Origin: Durusdinium trenchii
Lineage: Eukaryota > Sar > Dinophyceae > Suessiales > Symbiodiniaceae
NCBI GenBank assembly: GCA_963970005.1
Contig: CAXAMN010021112.1
Span: forward strand, 2,213,786 to 2,277,785
DNA length: 64,000 nucleotides
Direction: 5' to 3'
This document shows, one piece after another, positions 1-10,303 of this stretch (position 1 is the stretch's first letter; each line of letters starts with the position of its first letter). The notes below the pieces were generated by a model that was not told the DNA's origin, did not search any database, and was given only the letters and a program-made list of their open reading frames with translations. Position numbers and translations under genes: made by a program.

Positions 1-169
1 CTATCTTAGGCTTTGAGACTTTCGACCCAACCTCCATCATCTCCCCCCCCTTGGTGGTGGTGGTCGTCAGGTCACAGGTCCTTTGGCGAACAGCGTCTTG
101 AAGACGGTGCGCGGGTGTCCGCCGTTGGCTCTCTTTTTGTTGCCCTTATAGTTTATATATGTTGTTCAA

Positions 170-273
170 ATTCCCAGACACTCCATTGGTCCATGTCTGA
201 CATATATGCTTACATTGACTTCTCAAACCACCCCAATGTAAGTAAATATGGCATACATGGAGTGCCTGGGATT
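170..273. repeat. Family C inverted-repeat element (copy C1)
   Basis: The left end reads CCCAGACACTCCAT and the right end ATGGAGTGCCTGGGAT, which are imperfect inverse complements. An inner pair CTTACATTG / CAATGTAAG is also inverted. Related ends occur near 14770-14848, 29050-29233 and 62492-62552. Confidence 0.6.
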
Positions 274-1144
274 AGAGTTGTCGTTTGTTCCAAATAGAGT
301 GACAGGTCTTGACCTTTCATGCTCAAGAATCGAAAGAAAGACAGAAAGAAATTGAATGTGTTTTGTTTCGCCCCGGCTTCTTTTTCCGGACTCGGGCGTA
401 GCGGGCTCGGATTGGTTTGGGGGGAGCATGGGAGAGATGTGCTTGGTTGGGGTGTTGCCGAAGTGTTTTACTCCATTCATATCCCATTTTCCAGTTGAGT
501 TCTCGCACAGTGTCAGTGGATTTGAGAGAGGATTTACTCATCTATGTTTAAAGGACATCTTGGAACAGTAGCAGAGTATATTATATTGGATGTGTATAGA
601 AGCCGAATGAACATTGGAAGAAGGAGAACAGAGAGAACAGATCAAACCATCTCAAAACCATTCCATAGGTTGGAGGATGTTGGAGGCCTGCCTATTCTTA
701 CACTCAGTTGGTTAATTTGGAGTCTAAGAAGAGCTATGTGACAGGGCCAGTGACAGGCGACAGGGCCATATCGAGCCCACATGAATCAGGCACCAGAGCC
801 AAGTTTTTCTTTGGGTTGACTGTGAATTCAAACGATGTGGGAAGTACTACTGCTATTGGCCAGCTAGGGCAGAGCCAAGCTAGCTCCGCTATGGACCCTG
901 AAAGGCCGGTATCAGCAGCAATTCATCGGTAGAACAGCCGGACGAAAGCAGGTGGGCCACGGGCAATGCATTGCCCCATCCTATTCTTCTCACGCGAAGA
1001 GTTGGTCGGCCAAATCTGTGCCATCCCGGCGTTCGTGATCAAACCCATCTCCTTAAACTTTAAAAATCCAAGAACATATCCACTTCCTCATCAGCCAGAA
1101 GCTAAGTTGTGGAGAAACCGAGAAACCACCAAACCGCCTCAGAT

Positions 1145-1366
1145 CTCCAAACTCCCTCGGGAACGCAGCCTACGCCGGCGCTTTTCCCCAGCCCTGCCCC
1201 GCTCTGGCCCGCGGCCCCGCTCTGGTCTGTTCTCGAGGCCTATGTGAAGATGTTGCCCCGTTCGGTCACCCGCGCCATGCAAGAGCTGTCGCAGCTGACC
1301 ATGCCCCCCGATCGAGGGACGGACGGAGCGAGTTTGAGATCGAGGTCATGGACGGAGGTCAGCTGA
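1145..1366 (+). CDS. Exon candidate, uncharacterised
   Basis: GC-rich frame with strong G/C at third positions ending in TGA at 1364-1366. The segment holds WSVLEAYVKMLPRSVTRAMQ, an amphipathic helix-like stretch, followed by a Pro/Gly-rich part. A second frame ending in EFEIEVMDGG is also open but has weaker third-position bias. No family recognised. The left boundary is uncertain; AG acceptors occur just upstream. Confidence 0.38.
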   Translation, partial: LQTPSGTQPTPALFPSPAPLWPAAPLWSVLEAYVKMLPRSVTRAMQELSQLTMPPDRGTDGASLRSRSWTEVS

Positions 1367-1369
1367 CGT

Positions 1370-1436
1370 GACCTCGAGTAGGACTAGAAGGAGTTGTCCG
1401 GGTTGCAACTAGTAGGACTAGAAGGAGTTTGGACCT
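1370..1436. repeat. Short tandem duplication
   Basis: AGTAGGACTAGAAGGAGTT occurs twice, about 36 bp apart, separated by a related spacer. Confidence 0.7.
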
Positions 1437-1797
1437 TGCAACAAAATACGTGTGTTGTTGCTGTCCAAATTTGGAGGTGATGATCCAACATTCATGAGAT
1501 TCTATCATATTCGGTCCCAGCAATATGAGAAGATGTGCATAGGTGGTGACCACAAATGCGTGGAGCGGTTGGATCAGTGGATCTGGGCCTGGGCACATGC
1601 TCAAGGTCCGGCTCACCATGGTGCCTCGTGGACGAAAGGGATGGAAGAACTCTGACTCACTAACATTCATGCAAGTGGAAGAAACAACAAACTAACAAAC
1701 ATGTTACATGATAGAGCTCATGCAATATACAAAGCACTCACTGATTCACTAACTCACTCACAAAGCAATAACACAACAAATACGTAAAACAAATACG

Positions 1798-1910
1798 TAA
1801 AACAACAACAACAACAACAGCAACAACAGCAACAACAGCAACAACAGCAAGAGCAAGAACATCAGCATCAGCAAGAGCAAGAACAATAACAAGAACAATA
1901 ACAACATTGA
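1798..1910. repeat. CAA/CAG-rich microsatellite
   Basis: A run of CAACAACAG units degrades into CAAGAGCAAGAAC-type units. The minus-strand frame across it (Val/Ala-rich) is a by-product of the repeat and is not called as a gene. Confidence 0.85.
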
Positions 1911-2164
1911 CAACAAGAATCAACAAACAACACGCACACATAAGAAACACACAACAACAAGCGCTCAAAGAATGTCAGTTCTGTATACTATTTATGGAAG
2001 TGGATGGCCATGAAGAATCAACGTTATTTGAGAGTATGTGTTTTTCTCTTCTGCGTGCATGTTGATATTTTTGTTGAGTGTATGACCATCTGGAGTGGAG
2101 AGCTGTACAATTTCACGCTGGCCGCTGATGTCTCTGGACGCCTCTCTTGGTTCGCCGGTGAGAT

Positions 2165-2398
2165 TCAAGCACCAAACGGCAGATACCGGTGATGTTCACC
2201 AATGCCAATCACTGGTGCACGTTTGGTTCCCAAACGTTTGCCGCGTCGCTCAACATCATGGCCCTTGCGAAAGAAGAGCCGTTTCCGAAAGAACCTCAAG
2301 ATGAACAGCACTGGTCCATCAGGAAGGTCAACAGTCAACAGTTTGGTTTTGACATGATCCTCGCCCCACGGCAAAGGGAACGAACACCAAACGGTTGA
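2165..2398 (-). CDS. Exon candidate with an overlapping plus-strand alternative
   Basis: The minus frame (2374 to the TGA at 2165) is basic and hydrophobic, with LPDGPVLFILRFFRKRLFFR followed by an Arg/Lys-rich tail. It looks like a C-terminal exon. The plus frame over the same bases (2189-2398) is equally open and contains MFTNANHWCTFGSQTFAASL. Codon choice does not separate them. Confidence 0.3.
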   Translation of the reverse strand, partial: STVWCSFPLPWGEDHVKTKLLTVDLPDGPVLFILRFFRKRLFFRKGHDVERRGKRLGTKRAPVIGIGEHHRYLPFGA

Positions 2399-2577
2399 GC
2401 ACTTTGGAGGGGAGGGGAGAGGGCTTTTCCACCCTTTGAGGAGGTCAGTTCGTGCGAACCTTGAGGTCTGAACCTTTCAGCGTTCTTAGACGACACTCTT
2501 TCATTCCCCCGGCCTAGTGCTTCATATCCCCAGGTTCGGTGGTTGGACCCCCCCTGGCACCCACCCTAATATCCTGC

Positions 2578-2898
2578 TCACCTTTGAAAGGGCAGTAGTT
2601 GGAGCCCTTGCATACTGACGTCGAGCCCATAGCCCCTTTTGGCCGGTTTGGACAAGCCTTCGTTTCGGTGGACTTCAGATGTCGGTCGGTATTCTGGAAA
2701 TTCCTGCGAGATGCGAACTGGAGAAGTGACATGACGGTGTTTGCCATCAAGTAAAAACGTCAGAACTCCATATTGGCTGAGAAACGGACAGCAATCGCCG
2801 AGCTTCGGGCGATAAATGGAACGTTTGGCGCAGGCCAATGTACGAAGTGCGTTGACAGCCTCCAGGAGTTGACCTCCAGGCTTAACAAAACCTTGCAA
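2578..2898 (-). CDS. Uncharacterised ORF or exon
   Basis: A 106-codon minus frame with natural composition: GGQLLEAVNALRTLACAKR near its start and SPVRISQEFPEYRPTSEVHR in the middle, ending in TGA at 2578. The plus strand at 2756-2936 also carries a good frame (LAEKRTAIAELRAINGTFG with a CxxC). Only one is likely real. Overlaps the next minus ORF by 17 bases in another frame. Confidence 0.4.
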   Translation of the reverse strand: MQGFVKPGGQLLEAVNALRTLACAKRSIYRPKLGDCCPFLSQYGVLTFLLDGKHRHVTSPVRISQEFPEYRPTSEVHRNEGLSKPAKRGYGLDVSMQGLQLLPFQR

Positions 2899-3256
2899 GC
2901 ACGAACCTCTCCTTAAAAGCTCCTGCTAAGGGTGAATGAACATTGATACTTATGACCCCTAATGTCAATTCGCGAGACAGAACCATGCTCTTAAAGCCCA
3001 GACTCCAGAGGATCAGTACTGCCATGTGTCGCCCGGCACTCACTGATGGTCGCAACCAGGACGTTGCTCGCGTATGCTGTGCGGTCATAGCTGTTGGTTG
3101 TTCCAACGAAGAGGCGTCAAAAACAAAGGCGGCATTCTTGGACCTTCCAACAATGCAGAATGTTTGCCTTTTTCGTCCATAAAACGAGCCAAAAGGCAGA
3201 AAATGGCAGAACTGTTGCAGAGCTGGAGTACGAAGGTGGGTATGACCATGCGCCAT
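2882..3256 (-). CDS. Uncharacterised 124-codon ORF
   Basis: Open from an ATG at 3256 to a stop at 2882. Contains GRKRQTFCIVGRSKNAAFVF and a hydrophobic stretch MAVLILWSLGFKSMVLS. With 2578-2898 and 2165-2374 it could form a minus-strand exon series. The plus frame at 2943-3182 (GRNQDVARVCCAVIAVGCSN) competes. No family recognised. Confidence 0.35.
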   Translation of the reverse strand: MAHGHTHLRTPALQQFCHFLPFGSFYGRKRQTFCIVGRSKNAAFVFDASSLEQPTAMTAQHTRATSWLRPSVSAGRHMAVLILWSLGFKSMVLSRELTLGVISINVHSPLAGAFKERFVLARFC

Positions 3257-4620
3257 GTATGGCCTGGTGAGAGACTGTCCGATCCCTTTTCCTATCTGTT
3301 TTTTGATCCACGGCCGCTATTCCTATCGGGAGACCGTCCGAGCTGCTCCGGCTGGGTATTTCCTGGTCCTTTCCCGCACCTTATGACCCCCTTCCGAAGG
3401 TCGTAGAAACACCACCGAAGGAGGTCGGTCACAGCGCTCCCGCTCGGCAGAGCTGGCCCGACCGACCTCGACCTCTCCGCCGCGTCACCCGAGGTCCTTC
3501 TGCTCGGCGCTCTCGTCCTTGGAAGGCAGCGACTCACACATCGAAGCGCGGGTCTCCAGCCATGCCCGGTGGGCCGTTTGGAGTGCGTGGAAGCCTTGAG
3601 TATAGATATATGATGATATATGTATTTATGTACCATCCGAATCGGATGTCCTTGGGCCCCAAAGACCATTCTCAGGTTTCGTGCGTACTCACCTTCGTTC
3701 GACCATCCGAAAAGGATGGCCCTGGACCCTTAAAGGTCTGACACTTGTAAAGACCAAATGAGACAGATGTGGCTAGAGATGTTGGAGACCGGGACCAAAA
3801 AAGAATAAACGGTATGTTCGGTGCTTGGTGGTCCAAAATACCTCACTCAGGCTCTACTCTACTCCACTGTAGGTATTCTCTACTTATATACATGTGTGTA
3901 CACTGGATTGTTTTTTCTTAAAGAGGGGCATCTTGCATGTCGGATAAGTCCAGTTAGCATGCTGTAATAACTCACTTGGCACTCACCATCGGTGCACTGT
4001 CCCTCAATTTGGGATTGTGAGATATTGTGAGTATGTCCAAATTTGTATTGGCAGCGTTGGACACGTTGCCGCAGGTTACCTGTGTGCTATCGGACGCGAC
4101 GCCTTTATCCAAATGGGTGATGTACAAACTGATTCACCATGCAGTCAGTGTAGTTCTCGGCCACATGCCTTCGGATTGTGCCTTTCTGTTGTGCCGCTTT
4201 ATTTGAACTGTTTGTTTTTACGTGTTGCAAGCTCAAATGTTTTTGTTTTGGAATGACGTTGAACCCTTAGGTTCAGGTAGTTTCGTATGGTGGTGCTTGG
4301 CAGGGTGTTGTGTTGGTGTTGTTGTTAGCGGCACCTGCTGGTTTGCGAAAGCAGCAGCAGTTGAAGTTCAGGCAGGGGTGATATATTCTGTGTCAATCTG
4401 TGTGTGTGTGTGTCCTTGCGCCCGAAGAGCTTATTATATGTTTATTATACTATATATTCTTAATATTATAACAAACACATATAGAAACACCATGGATTCG
4501 TGGCACGGTTTGCCTCTTCAAGATCACCACTTGTCATGTTATGTTCTTGGGGCCTCAGTGGTACTGAACACGTTTTGCTCGGATCCAGATGGCTCCGGGT
4601 TCTGGAGCTGATGCAGACTG
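3257..4620. other. Stretch without a firm gene
   Basis: A GC-rich part at 3420-3600 is open in several frames; the best plus frame contains LDLSAASPEVLLLGALVLG, but no choice is safe. A short imperfect duplication around GACCATCCGAA lies at 3630-3730. The rest is AT-richer and looks intronic or intergenic, with TG-rich microsatellite at 4400-4415. Confidence 0.4.
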
Positions 4621-4627
4621 ATCTGGG

Positions 4628-4796
4628 ACTCCTAAAGCCTTCTTCTCGCCGGCCTTGGCCAGTAGCGGGCGTGGCAAAGCTGGTTTGGACAATACGATCG
4701 AACGGGAGCCAAAGTGGAACCAACCACATGGGGACTTTGTCAAGAATCCATTGGATTTTAGCGACGAATCCGTTGGGAGATGCGCCATGTCCGCAG
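4628..4796 (+). CDS. Exon candidate, uncharacterised
   Basis: The frame with ASSGRGKAGLDNTIEREPKW then GDFVKNPLDFSDESVGRCAM is hydrophilic and protein-like. It stops exactly at a CCGCAG|GTTTCG donor (exon end 4796). The acceptor is probably one of the AG sites near 4628-4642. Another plus frame is open over the same bases. Confidence 0.4.
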
Positions 4797-5019
4797 GTTT
4801 CGCTTATCATTGCTCATTATTTGTTTGTATTTCCCTATAGAGGTGCATGCTGTTATTCTTTTCCACTGCTTCAAGCAAATCCAAGATGAATTCATCGTGA
4901 TAGTACCTACTATCTGAACCCGCCAGTTCGCAGACTAGAAATGAGGACTGGAGTACGAATAGAGTGTCCAGGTCTAGTAATCGAAAAGGATTACAAGACT
5001 AATTCTGACTATATGCCCT

Positions 5020-5112
5020 CCCTAGTAGCGATGCCCTTGTTACTAGTAGCTTCTTGTTACTAGTAGTAAGGCACCTTGTTACTAGCAGCAATGCACCTTG
5101 TTACTAAGTACC
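5020..5112 (-). repeat. Family A element (CTACTAGTAGC-type), copy A1
   Basis: Repeats of TTGTTACTAGTAGC and GCACCTTGTTACTAG; reverse orientation relative to copies A2-A5. Ends shortly before the exon candidate at about 5123. Confidence 0.8.
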
Positions 5113-5122
5113 TTGAACTCGT

Positions 5123-5269
5123 TGGGTCAACCATGGCGCCGGGTGCCGCTCCGAACGACGGCGCGCCATGCGGACCATGCGGATGGACGACGTGGCGACC
5201 GGGCGGAGCGGGATCCAGCTGCGGGGTGGAGGGACTTGCGACAAACGCACCAAGTCCGTCCCAGTGTGA
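5123..5269 (+). CDS. Exon candidate, basic Arg/Gly-rich
   Basis: Frame with very high G/C third positions ending in TGA at 5267-5269. It includes RSERRRAMRTMRMDDVATG and IQLRGGGTCDKRTKSVPV. Two other plus frames are open but have poorer codon bias. Family A copy A1 sits just upstream, as in other intron/exon junctions of this window. Confidence 0.38.
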   Translation, partial: WVNHGAGCRSERRRAMRTMRMDDVATGRSGIQLRGGGTCDKRTKSVPV

Positions 5270-5701
5270 CCCAGGTCCAAGCCAGTTCTTTGATCTACTA
5301 TTGAGTGTGAAGTTCTGTGAACTCCAGTAAAATGAAGTCAGTTTCTGATTCTGACCTGTAGGGGACAGAAAGGTGAATGCCTCTCCAGCCTTGGTTGTCC
5401 AGGCTTTGCTGTAGACACTCTGGTCTTTTTGACAAACGAGCCGTACACAGAGCACCCAAATTTGTTTTCTCGTGTATTCTACACAATAGGATGTATTGGA
5501 GGTGTGGTTTCTATGTGGAGGGACCTTGATTTAACTGTATCAAATCCTTGAAGCCGATTGTTTAACTGACGGGTTTCAATCAGGAGCAAACGACGGGGCT
5601 ATCTGAGTTGCGGACGCAGCGTCCATGCAGGACCTTAGTCTTAGTCCTGAGCAGATCTAAGTGTTTCTATTGCCCATCGGCCCAGGGATTCAAGTGGCAA
5701 A

Positions 5702-5760
5702 CACCATAGTGTGATGATGTAACTGTGTCTCATTGTCTAGTCTCATTATCACACTATGGT
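5702..5760. repeat. Family G hairpin element
   Basis: Near-perfect inverted ends ACCATAGTGTGAT ... ATCACACTATGGT enclose about 30 bp. A partial copy of the end (CCATAGTGTCATAG) follows at 5789. Confidence 0.75.
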
Positions 5761-5943
5761 CTTATTATTACACTCATAATTGTAACCCATAGTGTCATAG
5801 TCTTGTCAACTTTTGTTACCATACCTGGTACCATACCATACGGCGGGCTCAAGGATGTGCGTCGTCTCGATCCGTGCGATGTGGGATGGCGTGGTCTTCC
5901 GAAGTCGGGTCCATCCACGTAATCCATGTGAGTCCCAGGGAGT

Positions 5944-6252
5944 GTGCTTTATGATTTGGGTGCTCGGCATCAAGTTTCCCACCGTGCGGCAGTGTCCTTT
6001 TGTGTCTGCAAAGCTTCGGAAGGACCTTTCTTCCACTCAAGAATCACTCAGGTTGCTCAAGTTCCATCAGGTTCCATCCTGAGTTGTTCAAGACTCCATC
6101 AGGTTCCATCATCCTACCGAACCCCTCTCACCGCTTCAGCGCTCCCACGTGCCCACGGGCGCCCACGCTTTTCCAAACGGAAGGGTGTGGTGAGGGCAGA
6201 AATCGAGGGAAGACATCCTATAGTTGTGCACAACCCAGTGTACCAAGAGTAG
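5944..6252 (+). CDS. Exon candidate with C-terminal stop
   Basis: Last part is convincing: RTPLTASALPRAHGRPRFSK, then a Lys/Arg/Val-rich end and TAG at 6250-6252. The first half may be intron. A second plus frame (5950-6082) holds KFPTVRQCPFVSAKLRKDL and stops at 6080, so a splice between frames is possible. A duplicated CCATCAGGTTCCATC (6064 and 6092) lies in this overlap. Confidence 0.38.
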   Translation: MLYDLGARHQVSHRAAVSFCVCKASEGPFFHSRITQVAQVPSGSILSCSRLHQVPSSYRTPLTASALPRAHGRPRFSKRKGVVRAEIEGRHPIVVHNPVYQE

Positions 6253-6585
6253 GTACCTGGACCAACTTCAAGTGCCCTAAAAAGATGGCACATGACCCGA
6301 ACAATAAGATCAGGTACGACGACTGAGCCCATTGTCGAGTTGTCGGATGTACGAACAGGTCGACTCTGGGCACTGATTTCTAAAACGGCACCCGACTGCA
6401 CAGGTCACCCACGCCTCGACCTCGTTTGGAGCGCAACAACCCTCTAGAATAAAGACCGTCTCAGGATGCTTGTATACATTCTTATATGCTAGATAAGTAA
6501 ATGGCAGAGAACCCCTTGGTAAAAAGGTGCAACAATCATTCCCAACTAAACTAGGCGGAAAAATGGATGGCACTCGTTACTGTAT

Positions 6586-6774
6586 GTGGTGGAGGTGTCT
6601 TCCAGATTCACGAGGTCCATCCCGGAAGATCGTGATCTCTTCCATGCAGCGATGCACAATGACGTGCGCACAGCCGCTGGGAGCGGATGGATGATTTGGG
6701 AGACTGACTGCTCCCAGTACGGCGATGGGCGATGGAGTACGACTCGCTGCTTCACTGACTCACTGCTTCACTGA
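6586..6774 (+). CDS. Exon candidate, uncharacterised
   Basis: Open frame with EVSSRFTRSIPEDRDLFHAA and MHNDVRTAAGSGWMIWET; the end runs into a CACTGACT tandem repeat. The coding part probably ends near 6730. Confidence 0.35.
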   Translation: MVEVSSRFTRSIPEDRDLFHAAMHNDVRTAAGSGWMIWETDCSQYGDGRWSTTRCFTDSLLH

Positions 6775-6818
6775 CTCACTGACTCACTGCTTGGAGTACG
6801 ACTCACTGCTTCACTGAC
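6745..6818. repeat. Tandem CACTGACT/CACTGCTT repeat
   Basis: About seven imperfect copies of an 8-9 bp unit (TTCACTGACTCACTGC). Confidence 0.8.
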
Positions 6819-7129
6819 TGCTTTGGATGGATGTTTTCAAAGCACTCCTTTTATTCAAACACAAGTACGGGGGCGCGAACTGAACGGCATCGGACGGCTG
6901 GTGGGCGACGGTCCATCAGTGGGACTTACACCGCGTTGGTACTTCGCCACGAGTGGCGTTGTGGCAGTGTTGTTTTGGATTCAACATGTTGATTTGGTTT
7001 CCATATTTGGTGATAATGGAATAGAATCCAGAAGATATCATTGTTTAATGCAAAGTAGGCGTTTTCTTTTTCTACGATTACTTTGTGTTTCATGTTTTTA
7101 GTTTCATTGTCTATATTTGCATGATTCCT

Positions 7130-7149
7130 GAGAGAGAGAGAGAGAGAGT
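7130..7149. repeat. (GA)n microsatellite
   Basis: Ten GA dinucleotides. Confidence 0.9.
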
Positions 7150-7285
7150 GTGAAGTTTGAACATGTTGGAACCCTTTCAGTGAAGAGGTGGCCGACTTGA
7201 ATCTACATAGCTGGCAGAAGTTGCTCAAATCATCTCGAATCTCTTTGCGACATCGGGCCCTTTCGGTGAAATGTGTGGGTGACCA

Positions 7286-7468
7286 GTGTCCGGCCGCAGT
7301 CTTCCCCCGCCTGAAACACCCGGTTTGACGTTTTTCGTCTGCGCCGAGGTGAAAACCGTGCTGCAACATGGCGTGCCCATGCCTTCCACCGCCGACAAGC
7401 TCCTGCTCGTCTCGGCCGCACGCGATCGGCTCCTGGGTCGTTGTTTTGTGGAGCGGTGGAAGAGTTGA
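7286..7468 (+). CDS. Terminal exon candidate
   Basis: Follows a CCAG acceptor at 7282-7285 and ends in TGA at 7466-7468. The frame has strong hydrophobic periodicity: PGLTFFVCAEVKTVLQHGVP, then TADKLLLVSAARDRLLGRCF. The 217-codon minus frame over the same region is treated as antisense shadow: it runs into the GA repeat and AT-rich sequence without coding bias. No domain recognised. Confidence 0.5.
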   Translation: MSGRSLPPPETPGLTFFVCAEVKTVLQHGVPMPSTADKLLLVSAARDRLLGRCFVERWKS

Positions 7469-7810
7469 GGGATGTTTTGCGCGGGGGTTGTGGTCCCTTC
7501 CCACAGACCTGACAGGACCTAACTGGCACTCGAAAGATGATATATCCGGGTGTTGGTTTTGGATCTTTTGGATGTTCAACCTCTACTTGGATGATTGATC
7601 CTATAGTAGCTAATAGTTTTCAAATTTCTCACTGAACTTGTTAGGATGTGTGTTTTCTGTGTTTCAAAAGAGCGTAGAGCAAATGTTGATCAGCTGCAGA
7701 AGGGTTCAAGAGCGAACAGCGAAGTGTCCGACTTTTGAGGAGGGAAATCATATTCGCAAAATGTTAGTTGCTGCGAAGTCCACGTGTCCAACTAATCGAC
7801 CATGGTCGAC

Positions 7811-8080
7811 CTAAAACCTCACGGCTTCTGAGGGGAACGGGGATGTCCGGCACGGAGCTCGACCACAAACATGCCTCCCGATTTGTTTGAATCTGCTCCA
7901 ATGCTGCAAGAATCGCGCAAAATTGGAGGCAAAACCCAGTCTGGACTCTGGACACCTGTGTTGATATAGGAGAAGGGCATATGTTGGATGGGTTGGCACT
8001 TGGCACTCTTGAAGTTCAGCGGACAGATGATACCCTTGTAGAAGTCTATGGTGAAAGGCGAAAGGAGAATGAAGAAACAT
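7811..8080 (-). CDS. Exon candidate on the minus strand
   Basis: The frame contains PESRLGFASNFARFLQHWSR and a basic end before the stop at 7811. A second minus frame (7764-8006; TGFCLQFCAILAALEQIQTN) is equally open. Either could be the coding one. Confidence 0.38.
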   Translation of the reverse strand: MFLHSPFAFHHRLLQGYHLSAELQECQVPTHPTYALLLYQHRCPESRLGFASNFARFLQHWSRFKQIGRHVCGRAPCRTSPFPSEAVRF

Positions 8081-8783
8081 TCTAAATGTAGACGGTTGAG
8101 TATAACAACACCTCTACCTGGCTGGCTCTACATTTTTTTTGGGGAGTTTGATTGATCAACAGTTATATAACCGTATTCTTTCGCAGAAGTGGCGAGGTGG
8201 AAGACCGTGGATCTCATGATGGATCATGGCTGCGCCTCTCGGGCCAGAGCTACGTCCGAGGATTTGTGTTTCATGAGACAATGGCAAGGTGAGGTGTTTT
8301 GCTGCTAGGAGCATGGTAAAGAGATAGTGTTTGAAGTAGGTCGGTGCCAGATTCAATGACTGCTGATACTTATTCTTTTCGACTGATACTTTTTTAGATA
8401 AGATTGCGACTGTAGCAAGGCAAAGAAAACATTTGAATAGACGCTGATCCCAACATTTCCCAATAAATACCTAGAACCGGAGTGACCCCTGTGATGATAG
8501 GAAAAGAGATGAAAAGACCATATTTGGGGTGGTTGGTGGCACAAGTTGGTGGTCCCAAAAAGGAGTTCACAAAAAGCTTCTTTATATGTCGATTGTGAAG
8601 CTTCAAGGTTCCACCCGTGGCACTGCACCAGCCTCGATGTTTTGAGGTGTTTGCATGGGTCATCATGCGTCATCATGGGTCTCCTTCAAGACTCGAACGG
8701 CTGGGGTTGGTCCGTGTCCGTTCGGGACCCTGGCGACCTGGTCATGGGATGTGGCCATCTAAGTGGCCATCTAGCTACTAGTC

Positions 8784-9010
8784 ATGGCCTCCAACCGAAT
8801 AGCTTCCAAAATGACTAGTGACCCCAATGCCCTGATCCAGTTCTACGTCTTTGCCAAACAATGGTCGATAGTTGAGTCAGGAGTTCGGAGGGGGGAGCTG
8901 TTACCAATGGTTCGGTTCCTTGGCCTGTCTCCACCAGGCGATCGGAGCAGCGAGCGATCAAAGCCTCACGAAGGCCGAGGGACGTCCATCATTATACCCC
9001 ACTATAGGTT
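8784..9010 (+). CDS. Exon candidate upstream of the ankyrin-like exons
   Basis: Open from an ATG at 8784 (a second ATG at 8811). It contains DPNALIQFYVFAKQWSIVES and RRGELLPMVRFLGLSPPGD. The frame stays open to 9242, but the ankyrin-like exon at 9076-9238 uses a different frame, so a splice is expected between them. Confidence 0.35.
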
Positions 9011-9075
9011 CAACATGATTCAACCATCGATGAGGCCCCCACACCCGAAGATTGAGCACAATGGGTGGGTGAAGA

Positions 9076-9238
9076 TTGACAGGTGTACGGTGTGGTTCAA
9101 AGATGAAAGACATCATCCAATCCACGGGACGAACGACCGAGGAGGTGAGTTCCTCCACGACGCGCTGTGGGGAGGGCGCGCTGCAGATCGCCGCCTCGCG
9201 GGGCAACTGGCGCGAAGTGGTGAAGTTGCTGGAGACAG
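9076..9238 (+). CDS. Exon with an ankyrin-repeat-like helix pair
   Basis: The last third reads ALQIAASRGNWREVVKLLET, the helix-turn-helix pattern of an ankyrin repeat (x-A-A-x-x-G-x-x-x-V-V-x-L-L). The exon ends at 9238 with a GACAG|GTGAGA donor, phase 1. A GTGAGT at 9145 could be an alternative donor, so the left part is less sure. In phase with 9646-9758, 9921-10148 and 10304 onward. Ankyrin repeats mediate protein binding; the partner is unknown. Confidence 0.6.
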
Positions 9239-9360
9239 GTGAGAGTCTGTGGGACAGTCGGTGGGGAGGGTGAAAGCAATGGGAAGTGGGAGGACATGGG
9301 TGAATGTATACCCAGACACGACCTGTATTTGGTTAGATTGGGGTGGTGTGGGGGGGTCAA

Positions 9361-9378
9361 TGTATATATATATATATT
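9361..9378. repeat. (AT)n microsatellite, with a partial family C end after it
   Basis: TATATATATATATAT, followed by ACATGGAGTGTTCG at 9388, a decayed family C end. Confidence 0.75.
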
Positions 9379-9645
9379 CGACATATACATGGAGTGTTCG
9401 AAATACCCTATAGGGTAGTTTGGAGTCTTCAATTCGTACCTTTGAACATGTGATTGTCGCATGATAGAACCCGAAAAACAGGAGGTCGACTTGTACCCAG
9501 TTCTTGCCCCATGGTGGTACATTGTTACATAGTGGCTTCGTGGGTCACTCCAATATGTGGCAAAGGATGCAGTTGGATTCCTTCCATGTCACAGATGGGA
9601 AAAGGCTGGAAGTGTAGGAAGCCTTTGTTTTGGTGATTCCTACAG

Positions 9646-9758
9646 CGGCTCTTGGAAGAATGGATTTCTTTCGCGAAGCCGTCGCCGGGGCTGCCAGACC
9701 CGCTGAAGAAAGACTCCAAGGGGGATGGAAAATTCTCTTGGAGCATCCAGAGCAGAAG
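9646..9758 (+). CDS. Exon, ankyrin-like gene, continuing from 9238
   Basis: Bounded by CTACAG|C and GAAG|GTAGGG. Phase 1 from the previous exon gives a helical frame, MDFFREAVAGAARPAEERLQ followed by GGWKILLEHPEQK, ending in phase 0. Reading from phase 0 gives another open frame (SPGLPDPLKKDSKGDGKFSW), which would also join to the next exon by using an acceptor 2 bp further on. Confidence 0.5.
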
Positions 9759-9920
9759 GTAGGGACCTCTGACGTCAAACCTCGCCCACCAAAACAAAAT
9801 CTGGCAACCCCAGTCCAGCCTACCGGGCCTACCCAGAAAAAATTGATAACACATGATAATATACCGATACTTGTAGAAAAGGATATGTTCAAGGCCTTTC
9901 TGAGGGATTCCAACAGGTAG

Positions 9921-10148
9921 AGAGTTTGCCCGTACCATGCTTCACCTCTTGGTCCACACTTCCTTGTCAAGGACTCGAGGCCTCCGAGGCCCCTTCCGGC
10001 TCTCCCCGGAGGCGTCGACCTCACGTCCGATGCCGCCATTGGTGCCTTCGGCCTCGCGGCCAAGACCAACCGCCCGGAGCGGCGCTTCGTCCGGTCGCGA
10101 AAGAAGGGTGGCAGCATGGGAGGCGTTGGAGGCTTTGGGCGCAGAAAG
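9921..10148 (+). CDS. Exon, Pro/Gly/Lys-rich segment
   Basis: Starts after a GGTAG acceptor and ends at AGAAAG|GTGACC (10148), phase 0 at both ends. It contains GGVDLTSDAAIGAFGLAAKT, then RRFVRSRKKGGSMGGVGGFG. The basic Gly-rich part looks disordered. The next exon, 10304, also starts in phase 0. Confidence 0.55.
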
Positions 10149-10303
10149 GTGACCAAGTCATTCACCCAGGGACCTGTAAGCTTAAACAAACTGTTTGGAT
10201 GTTCTTAGCATGTAGTAGGACCCCCATCATTGGGTGAGGACTGTCGGGTCGAATCCCAAACTGCAAGTGGATTCTGTCTTAACCTTCATTCGATTTTTTG
10301 CAG

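Noticed and set aside
1738-1968. Val/Ala-rich minus ORF
   Set aside because: Produced by the CAA/CAG microsatellite.
5845-5860. GGCTCAAG as a spliced-leader relic
   Set aside because: Only the last 8 bases match the dinoflagellate spliced leader; the CCATTTTGG part is absent. No full leader or relic was found on either strand.
6926-7579. 217-codon minus ORF
   Set aside because: Runs through a GA repeat and AT-rich sequence, and is antisense to a better plus exon (7286-7468).
10240-10260. GGGTCGAATCCC as a T-arm
   Set aside because: Only three stem pairs; no other tRNA arms nearby.
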